Assembly: GCA_963674685.2 (NCBI GenBank)
Contig: CAXXWT010000009.1
Location: forward strand, 434,001 to 498,000
Length of the DNA stretch: 64,000 nt
Direction: 5' to 3'
DNA from: G963674685 sp963674685
Lineage (GTDB): Bacteria; Lernaellota; Lernaellaia; JACKCT01
Shown here piece by piece: positions 54,052 through 60,868 of the stretch (positions are counted from its first letter, which is position 1; every line of letters starts with the position of its first letter). The position numbers and the translations under genes are program-made. Below the pieces are notes generated by a model that saw nothing but the letters and a program-made list of their open reading frames with translations, made no database searches and was not told where the DNA came from.

Positions 54052-55893
54052 ATGACAAGCGGTCTGATCAAGATTCTGCTTCAGATAGACCGGATCGCTT
54101 TTTGCGCGGTCAACCAGGTCGATAGCGCCGCCTGGAATCATATCTTCGGCTACGGGACATACCTGGGGCAGGGCCTGGTTCTGACCGTCATCCTGTTTTT
54201 CGCCCTGTTGCTTTTCGACCGGAAAAGATTTCCCAAAAACTTCGTTATCGTCGGCCTGGCCATGGCCCTGGCCGGCACGATCAACGCCGGGATCAAAGAA
54301 ATCGTCGAAAGGCCGCGTCCTTTAGCGGATGAACATTTCAACGTGGACGCAGACACGATGCGCGAAACAAGGCTCGCCGGGGGAATGCGCGTCAGTTATT
54401 ACCTATGCGACGACCCGGCCGCGCCTTATATGTCCGGCGCGCTGAAGGTCATCGGCAAGCGCTATAAGCGCCATTCTTTCCCTTCGGGCCATACCGCGGC
54501 GGCTTTCGCTTTCGCCGTCGGACTCATCTATATTTCCCGTCGAAAAATTGCCTGGCTGCTTTTGATACCGGCCGTTTTTGTAGGAGTGTCGAGAATCGCA
54601 TGCGGAGTGCATTTCCCGCTGGACGTGCTTTTCGGCGCGAGTGTCGGAACCGTAACTTCATGGGGCTTTTTACGTTTTTTTGAAATCTTCCACGGCTTAA
54701 GCAGTTTCCCGAAAAGCGCCATATACGCTAAACCGCCGGATGCCAAACCGAAAATCATGATGGTGGCCGGTGAGGCCAGCGCGGATATCTACGGCGCTCG
54801 CGTGATTGAACAGTTGAAAAAACTCAATCCCGAAATCGAGGCGTATGGCGTCGGCGGCCAGCAACTGGAAAAATCCGGCTTAAGGCTTCTGGCTGACGCC
54901 AATGAGCTTTCCATCGTCGGCTTCACCGCGGTGATAACGGCGCTTTCGGTCATCGTAAAGATTTTCTTCAGGCTGGTGCATTCATTTCGGGAAGAAACGC
55001 CCGACGCCCTCGTGTGCATCGATCTTCCCGATTTTAATCTCATGCTGGCCACGCAGGCCCGACGCTGCTCGATCCCGGTTTTATATTACATCAGCCCGCA
55101 AATCTGGGCTTGGCGGCGCGGGCGCGTGCGGGCCATGGCCGACAAAGTCAGCAAGATGATCGTGGCCTTTCCGTTTGAAAAAATGTTTTATGAAAAAGCC
55201 GGGATTCCGGTGGCCTTCCACGGCCATCCGCTTTTGGAAGATTTTCAAATGCATTTTGATTCCATGCAAGAGGCGAAAGAACACTTCGGTCTCGATCCTT
55301 TAAAGAAGACGCTTGTAATCGCTCCCGGTTCGAGGCGCAACGAGTTCAAATATAACCTTGCTGATATGTTCGCGGCGGGAAAACTGATTCTCGACGAGCT
55401 TCCCGACTGGCAGGTCGCCGTGCCCCTTGCGCAAAAAGCGGATGAAAACGAAATGGATAACGCGGCTTTTACGGCCGGGATAAAACCTATATTTACACGC
55501 GGCGATAATATCGACCTTTTTGCGTGCGCGGATTTCGGCGTAATCTGCTCCGGCACCGCCACGCTGGAAGCGGCGCTGGCCGGGCTTCCCATGGTGATTG
55601 TCTATCGCGGCCATCCGTTGAACATCTGGCTCGCCCGGCGTCTGGTGAGCATCGACCGGGTCGGGCTTCCCAACATTATTTTAGGCGGCGATGAAATGGC
55701 GTTTCCCGAGCTGATTCAAAAAGACGCCAGGGCTAAACCGTGCGCCGAAAAAGTCCTTGCGATCTTGCGGGATGCCGGGGAGTATGCAAAACTTGTGAAA
55801 GCCTGCGAACGCGTGAAAAACAGCCTCCAGGGAGGCGATACAAGCGGCCGCGTCGCGCGGGAAATTGTTGACCTTATGAGTAAGAAAATCTGA
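54052..55893 (+). CDS. lpxB: Fusion of PAP2-family phosphatase and lipid-A-disaccharide synthase
   Basis: 613 residues. Residues 1 to 220 form a polytopic PAP2 phosphatase with all three motifs: KEIVERPRP (82 to 90), PSGHT (144 to 148) and SRIACGVHFPLD (180 to 191). Residues 234 to 613 are a full LpxB (KIMMVAGEASADIYGA, YISPQIWAWRRGRV, CSGTATLEAALAGLPMVIVY). LpxB joins UDP-diacyl-GlcN and lipid X; PAP2 enzymes include LpxE-type lipid A 1-phosphatases and undecaprenyl-PP phosphatases. The fusion could remove the 1-phosphate or recycle a carrier on the periplasmic side, while LpxB works in the cytoplasm. One continuous frame without frameshift. It ends in TGATG overlapping msbA. Confidence 0.92.
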   Translation: MTSGLIKILLQIDRIAFCAVNQVDSAAWNHIFGYGTYLGQGLVLTVILFFALLLFDRKRFPKNFVIVGLAMALAGTINAGIKEIVERPRPLADEHFNVDADTMRETRLAGGMRVSYYLCDDPAAPYMSGALKVIGKRYKRHSFPSGHTAAAFAFAVGLIYISRRKIAWLLLIPAVFVGVSRIACGVHFPLDVLFGASVGTVTSWGFLRFFEIFHGLSSFPKSAIYAKPPDAKPKIMMVAGEASADIYGARVIEQLKKLNPEIEAYGVGGQQLEKSGLRLLADANELSIVGFTAVITALSVIVKIFFRLVHSFREETPDALVCIDLPDFNLMLATQARRCSIPVLYYISPQIWAWRRGRVRAMADKVSKMIVAFPFEKMFYEKAGIPVAFHGHPLLEDFQMHFDSMQEAKEHFGLDPLKKTLVIAPGSRRNEFKYNLADMFAAGKLILDELPDWQVAVPLAQKADENEMDNAAFTAGIKPIFTRGDNIDLFACADFGVICSGTATLEAALAGLPMVIVYRGHPLNIWLARRLVSIDRVGLPNIILGGDEMAFPELIQKDARAKPCAEKVLAILRDAGEYAKLVKACERVKNSLQGGDTSGRVAREIVDLMSKKI

Positions 55894-57683
55894 TGATTAA
55901 AAAGCTGTGGGATAAATATTATTCGGAAAACACCGAAACCGTCGACACATTCCTGAAGCTGATCGGCTATTTCAAAGGCTATAAATTCTGGCTGATCATG
56001 GCCGTTTTGTGCGCCCTGATCGTATCCGGGATGACGGCTTTGACGGCATGGCTGCTCGAACCGGTCATGAATAAAATTTTCATGGAAAAGCAGGCCGAGT
56101 TTCTCAAGCTCATTGCCGTGGTCATCGTCGTCATTTTCTTCGTCAAAGGCCTGTTCCGGTTTTTGCAAAACTATATCCTGCGCTCCATCGGCGAACGCGT
56201 TATCAGGCGCATGCGCGGGCAGCTATACAAACACTACCAATACCTGGACGCTTCATATTTCACCGACACGCACGTGGGCGTCATGATGAGCCGCATCACC
56301 AACGATGTGAACATGATGCAAAGGGCCGTGCCGAGTCTTGTGTCCCTTTTCAGGGAACCGATTACGATGGTCGGGCTTGCCGTCGTGGCGTTTTACGAAT
56401 TCTGGCAGGCGGCGCTGGTTGTGTTCGTGATTTTTCCTCTCACCGCGTATCCCATCGCCCTTTTCGGCAAACGTTTGCGCAAATGGGTCAGGCGCGGACA
56501 GGAACGCATGGGCGAACTCAATACAGTTCTCAAAGAGACCTTCAGCGGCGTGCGCGTGATCAAGGCCTTCGGCATGGAGGAATACGAGATCAAGCGTTTC
56601 CGGAAAGAAAATCAGCGTGTTTTCGAAGCCAATATGAAAACCGTGGTGTTCGACGAGCTTTCCAGCCCGGTCATCGAGGCCATCGGTTCCGTGGCGGGAG
56701 CTTTGGTTGTTCTCACCGGCGGCATGATGGTCATTCGGGGAACGATCACGACCGGGGCTTTTTTCGCCTTTCTGGCCGCGCTGGGAATGATGTATGAGCC
56801 GCTGAAAAAGATCAATAAAATGTATATGAACTTCAACGCCGCCGTCGCCGCCGCGACGCGTGTTTTTGAAGTGCTTACGACGAAAAACGAAATTGTCGAC
56901 AAACCCGACGGAATCGAACTGGATGGAGTGAATGAGAAAATCCGTTTCGATAACGTCGTTTTCCGTTACGGCGACGAAAAAAGCGAATCCGTACTCAAGG
57001 GCGTGGATTTTACGGCGAAGGTGGGGCAGGTCATCGCCATCGTCGGCTCGTCGGGTTCGGGCAAGACGACGCTGGTCAATCTCCTGCCGAGATTTTTCGA
57101 CGTCAGCGAAGGCGGCATCAAAATTGACGGGACGGATATCCGCGATATCAAAATGACGTCGTTGCGCGCCCATATCGGCATCGTCACGCAGGAGACCTTC
57201 CTTTTCGACGATACGGTTTTCGCCAACATCGCATACGGCGACGAGGATGCCGATAAAGCCCGCGTCGAGCAATGCGCCAAAGACGCCAACGCGCACAATT
57301 TCATAGTGCAGACGCCGAAGGGCTACGAAACCGGCATCGGCGAATTGGGCGTGCGCCTGTCCGGCGGGCAAAGGCAGCGGCTGGCCATCGCGCGAGCCCT
57401 ATACAAAGACGCCCCGATACTGATTCTCGACGAGGCGACCAGCAGCCTGGATACGGAAAGCGAACGCGAGGTTCAGGCGGCCTTGGACCGCCTGCTGCAG
57501 GACCGAACGTCGTTTGTCATCGCGCACAGGCTTTCCACCATCCAAAAGGCCGACCGGATTCTCGTGCTGAAAGACGGCCGGATCGTGGAAGACGGCCGGC
57601 ATGACGACCTCCTCGCCTTAAACGGCGAGTATGCATACCTGTACAACCTGCAATTCGACGGGCCCCATGAGCCGGAAGGTTAG
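55893..57683 (+). CDS. msbA: Lipid A flippase ABC transporter MsbA
   Basis: 596 residues: six-helix permease domain (about 25 to 320) fused to an ATPase. Walker A VGSSGSGKTTLVNL at about 385, Q-loop VTQETFLF, signature LSGGQRQRLAIARAL, Walker B LILDEATSSLD and the H-loop AHRLST. Such exporters flip core-lipid A; the lpxB-msbA-waaA neighbourhood supports that assignment over drug export. Confidence 0.93.
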   Translation: MIKKLWDKYYSENTETVDTFLKLIGYFKGYKFWLIMAVLCALIVSGMTALTAWLLEPVMNKIFMEKQAEFLKLIAVVIVVIFFVKGLFRFLQNYILRSIGERVIRRMRGQLYKHYQYLDASYFTDTHVGVMMSRITNDVNMMQRAVPSLVSLFREPITMVGLAVVAFYEFWQAALVVFVIFPLTAYPIALFGKRLRKWVRRGQERMGELNTVLKETFSGVRVIKAFGMEEYEIKRFRKENQRVFEANMKTVVFDELSSPVIEAIGSVAGALVVLTGGMMVIRGTITTGAFFAFLAALGMMYEPLKKINKMYMNFNAAVAAATRVFEVLTTKNEIVDKPDGIELDGVNEKIRFDNVVFRYGDEKSESVLKGVDFTAKVGQVIAIVGSSGSGKTTLVNLLPRFFDVSEGGIKIDGTDIRDIKMTSLRAHIGIVTQETFLFDDTVFANIAYGDEDADKARVEQCAKDANAHNFIVQTPKGYETGIGELGVRLSGGQRQRLAIARALYKDAPILILDEATSSLDTESEREVQAALDRLLQDRTSFVIAHRLSTIQKADRILVLKDGRIVEDGRHDDLLALNGEYAYLYNLQFDGPHEPEG

Positions 57684-57686
57684 GCC

Positions 57687-59228
57687 ATGTCTCCGGCGTT
57701 CATCCTCGCCATCGGTCTCGGCCTTCTGACAATCCTCCGATTGCTTCTCATCGGGCAAACCGACCTTATACCCGACGAGGCGTATTATTTCTTCTGGGCC
57801 GATAAAATTCAGGCCTGTTACTGGGATCAGCCCGCCGGCGTGGCATTGGTCAACAAGTTGAGCTTGATGCTTTTCGGCAAGAGCGTTTTCGGAGCCCGCC
57901 TGGCGGCTGTGGCTTTGTCTGTTGTCGCCACCGCCGCCGTGTATGATCTGGGCAAGACCTGCCTGGGTTCGAAATTAAAAGCGGCGTTCGGCGCGCTGCT
58001 GACGCAGATTCTTCCCCTGCTGAGTCTGGGCGCGGTTTTGATGCTGCATGATACGGTCATGGCCGCGGCCTTTGCGCTCACCCTGGCGTTCGCCGCCCGG
58101 GCCGTCGTTGACGACAAGGGGGTCTGGTGGTATCCGGCGGGCCTTGCGGCGACCGTCGCCCTTTACGCCAAATTTTCATCGGTTCTGCTGGCGCCGATCC
58201 TGCTGGCCTATTTTGCGCTGCGCCCCGAAAGCCGAAAGCATCTATTGCGCCCGCAGCCCTGGCTCGCCGCCTTTTTCGCCGCGGTTTGTTTTTCGCCCGT
58301 CATCCTTTGGAACATGCGCCACGGCTGGGTGGCTTATTACGCCGTGAGCAAGCTTTCCAAAGACGTGTCCATGGGCATCGGCGAAAGGCTTGCGTCGCCT
58401 TTGGAGTTCGTCGGCTCGCAACTCCTGCTGGTGACGCCGATTATCTTTGCGCTGATCGCGCTGGCCGTAAGGCAGGTATGGAGAAATCGCAAAGACGAAT
58501 CGATGTCCGGCAGAATTTATCTGGTTTCGGCGACGGCTGTTGTATTTGCCTATTTTTTCATTCAGGGATTTCGGGCGAAAGCGCAGGGCAACTGGGCCGC
58601 CGTCGCCTATCTGCCGGGATGTCTGCTGGCCGCGGATTACATCGTCGATCGTTGGAAGCAACATAGGGTCAGAAGATGGGCCATCGCCGGAATCGTCTTT
58701 TCGATTATTATCACGGCGTGCATCCACGTTCACACGATTCGCCCGTTCATCCCTTTGCCAGCGTCTGCGGATATGACCGCGCAGGCTCACGGCTGGGAGG
58801 AACTGGCCGCGCAAGTCAGACAACAACTGGCGAAACATCCGCCGAATACCGCCGTGATGGCGCGCCGGTATCAGGTGGCGAGCGAACTCGAATTCTACCT
58901 GGGACCGGAAACGGATGTATACTGCGCGTCGTATGCAGGGCGCGGAAGCCAGTACGATTTATGGCAGAATTACAGCGATCTCATCGGGCGCGATGTGATT
59001 TACGTGGATTATCAAGGCGCGGCGAAAAAGTTGTTTCTGCATTTCGATAAGTGGGAATCGCTGGGCGGCTTTGAGTTGGGATATGGTCAACGCAAGGCGA
59101 AAACCGTTAGCATTTTCGCTCTCCAAAATTTTCACTCAAGCGGTCCGCTGGAAGGCTATTTCGCCGATCCGTTCAATGACAGCCTGGCGCGTTTGAAATA
59201 CAGGATCAAAGTCGGGAAAAAAGGCTGA
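57687..59228 (+). CDS. Family 39/83-type membrane glycosyltransferase
   Basis: 513 residues, about ten membrane helices, and a C-terminal periplasmic domain. The first loop reads TDLIPDEAYYFFWADKIQACYWDQPAG, the hallmark of the PMT_2/ArnT group, where the acidic pair takes a sugar from polyprenyl phosphate. Located between msbA and waaA, it probably glycosylates lipid A or core on the periplasmic face. Sugar unknown. TGATG overlap with waaA. Confidence 0.85.
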   Translation: MSPAFILAIGLGLLTILRLLLIGQTDLIPDEAYYFFWADKIQACYWDQPAGVALVNKLSLMLFGKSVFGARLAAVALSVVATAAVYDLGKTCLGSKLKAAFGALLTQILPLLSLGAVLMLHDTVMAAAFALTLAFAARAVVDDKGVWWYPAGLAATVALYAKFSSVLLAPILLAYFALRPESRKHLLRPQPWLAAFFAAVCFSPVILWNMRHGWVAYYAVSKLSKDVSMGIGERLASPLEFVGSQLLLVTPIIFALIALAVRQVWRNRKDESMSGRIYLVSATAVVFAYFFIQGFRAKAQGNWAAVAYLPGCLLAADYIVDRWKQHRVRRWAIAGIVFSIIITACIHVHTIRPFIPLPASADMTAQAHGWEELAAQVRQQLAKHPPNTAVMARRYQVASELEFYLGPETDVYCASYAGRGSQYDLWQNYSDLIGRDVIYVDYQGAAKKLFLHFDKWESLGGFELGYGQRKAKTVSIFALQNFHSSGPLEGYFADPFNDSLARLKYRIKVGKKG

Positions 59229-60496
59229 TGCTGATTTTATATAAAATAGGGACATCCATTTTGGGAGCGCTGGTTTTCCCTTTTGTCCTGTTCATAACCG
59301 TTTTTTCAGCCCGCTGGCGCCAGGGATTCTGGCAGCGCATGGGATTCGTCGAAAAAACGTCGGGAAATGATCGCCTTCTCATTCATGCCGCCAGCGTCGG
59401 GGAGGTTCACGCGGCGGGACCCCTCATCGATAAAATTACCGAGAGGATCGGCAGGGAAAGGATTGTCGTCTCGACCATGACGCCGACGGGAAACGACGAG
59501 GCGAAAAAGCGTTTTGCCGATCACCGGGTTGTGTTCTTTCCCGCGGACGTGGGCAATTTGCCGGGATACTGGCTGCGGCGTCTGGGAATAGCCCGCGTGA
59601 TTTTGTTCGAGACAGAGCTTTGGCCGAATTTTTTAAGCGATTGCCAGACGCTGAACATCCCCGTGGCCATGATCAACGCGCGAATTTCGGATCGCAGTTT
59701 CCCGCGTTACCGGTTTTTTCGCTTTTTTCTTCGCCCGCTATGGGGCGGACTTTCCTTTATCGCCACGCAAAATAAAACCTATCGCAAACGGCTTATCGAA
59801 CTGGGCGCGAAGGAAGACGCCTGCCGCGTGACCGGCAACGTCAAATTCGAAAGTTCGGGCGACGGCCTTAATGTGAATAAGGACGTGGTGAAAATGGTCC
59901 GAGCCTTTGCCGGATCGAAACGGCTGCTGATTTTCGCCAGCACGCACGAGGGCGAAGAAAGCGCCGCCTGCCAGAGTCTCAAGAGTTTGTTTGCCCAATT
60001 TGAAGACGTGGCCGCGTTGATCGCGCCCAGGCACAAGGAGCGTTTCAACGCGGCGTGGAAGATCGTCGAACAAAATTTCCCTGATGCCGTGCGGCGGAGT
60101 TTATGGCGAGATAAAAAATCCGGCAGCCCGCGCGTCATGCTCCTGGACACGCTGGGGGAACTGGCTTCGTGTTTTCCAATAAGCTGCGCGGCTTTTGTCG
60201 GCGGTTCGCTGGTCGACGTTGGCGGACATAATCTGCTGGAGCCCGCCGCATTCGGCCTCCCGGTCATTACCGGACCGTACACGCAGAATTTTCAATCCGA
60301 GACTCTGAGTCTGAGTGAGGCGGGCGGGCTGATCATTGTGAAAAACGGCAAGGAACTGACGGAGGCAATACGGCGGCTGCTCGATGACGAAAATGAAAGA
60401 AAGAAAATCGGTGATTCGGCGCGGTCGACTGTCGAAAAAGGCGCCGGGGCCATGTCGAAAACACTGGATCTGCTGGCGGATCGTGGATTTTTATAA
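59228..60496 (+). CDS. waaA: Kdo transferase WaaA
   Basis: 422 residues. N-terminal membrane anchor, then GT-B fold: LIHAASVGEVHAAGPLI (catalytic Glu region), ETELWPNFL, MINARISDRSFPRYRFFR, and the C-terminal FVGGSLVDVGGHNLLEPAAFGLPVITGP. Adds Kdo to tetra-acyl lipid IVA. lpxK, often adjacent, is not in the window. Last gene of the run that starts with lysS. Confidence 0.95.
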   Translation: MLILYKIGTSILGALVFPFVLFITVFSARWRQGFWQRMGFVEKTSGNDRLLIHAASVGEVHAAGPLIDKITERIGRERIVVSTMTPTGNDEAKKRFADHRVVFFPADVGNLPGYWLRRLGIARVILFETELWPNFLSDCQTLNIPVAMINARISDRSFPRYRFFRFFLRPLWGGLSFIATQNKTYRKRLIELGAKEDACRVTGNVKFESSGDGLNVNKDVVKMVRAFAGSKRLLIFASTHEGEESAACQSLKSLFAQFEDVAALIAPRHKERFNAAWKIVEQNFPDAVRRSLWRDKKSGSPRVMLLDTLGELASCFPISCAAFVGGSLVDVGGHNLLEPAAFGLPVITGPYTQNFQSETLSLSEAGGLIIVKNGKELTEAIRRLLDDENERKKIGDSARSTVEKGAGAMSKTLDLLADRGFL

Positions 60497-60612
60497 GAAA
60501 AATTTAACTTGAATCTAAAGGCCGGCGAACATGTGCCGTGGGCTTCAACAATCGCTTGAAACGCTAGGAAAAAACGCGCCGATTATGTATATTGCTTAAC
60601 CTGAATCCGTCA

Positions 60613-60791
60613 GGCCGCATTTCTCACCAGGTTTTGTCGCGAGGGCGTTTAGACGGTTGGGAATACGGGCTACTCGGACTGGAAGACGCCGCGGACGTAC
60701 TCAACGGTACGTCAAGGCGGCTGGAGGGAGAATAGCTCGTAGTTCCTGCCGGATAGACGTCCGCAGTAAAAAGCTGGTGAGAAATGCGGCC
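60613..60791 (+). ncRNA. Rod-shaped structured RNA or inverted-repeat element, family unknown
   Basis: Arms GGCCGCATTTCTCACCAG (60613-60630) and CTGGTGAGAAATGCGGCC (60774-60791) are perfectly complementary over 18 bp. The interior folds on the same axis: TTTT with AAAA; 60643-60668 with 60735-60762 over most positions; CGGGCTA with TAGCTCG; and an apical hairpin GACGTAC/GTACGTC (60694-60712 region). The result is one long, nearly continuous rod of 179 bases. A possible -10 box lies just before and a T-tailed hairpin just after. Candidates are a 6S-like RNA, another small RNA, or a palindromic repeat/MITE. Size fits 6S, but the large central bubble of 6S is not obvious. The strand is assumed. 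Confidence 0.5.
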
Positions 60792-60813
60792 GGGCCGCGG
60801 TGATCGGCTTTTT
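60792..60813 (+). terminator. Terminator candidate behind the rod element
   Basis: GGGCCG (60792-60797) pairs with CGGCTT (60805-60810) using two G-U pairs, seven-base loop, T run 60809-60813. It is modest, but its position directly at the base of the rod fits an independent small transcript. Confidence 0.4.
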
Positions 60814-60868
60814 CGTGGAATCCGGGAATTTGGGACATCGAGCAAATTTTTAGGGGCTGCATGGATCG

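Larger units (their letters stand above)
60497..60868 (+). other. 372-base gap holding a structured element
   Basis: No credible protein gene. It contains a possible -10 box TATATT (60588-60593; no good -35), then an inverted-repeat rod at 60613-60791 with a T-tailed hairpin behind it, and a 55-base stretch leading to the GT4::radical-SAM start. Confidence 0.6.

Noticed and set aside
60613..60791. Rod element as retron msr-msd or integron attC site
   Set aside because: No reverse transcriptase or integrase gene is adjacent, and the conserved attC ends are not seen.
60624..60845. 73-residue minus-strand frame over the rod element
   Set aside because: Ser/Pro-rich translation typical of non-coding palindromic DNA; the RNA-structure explanation covers the sequence.
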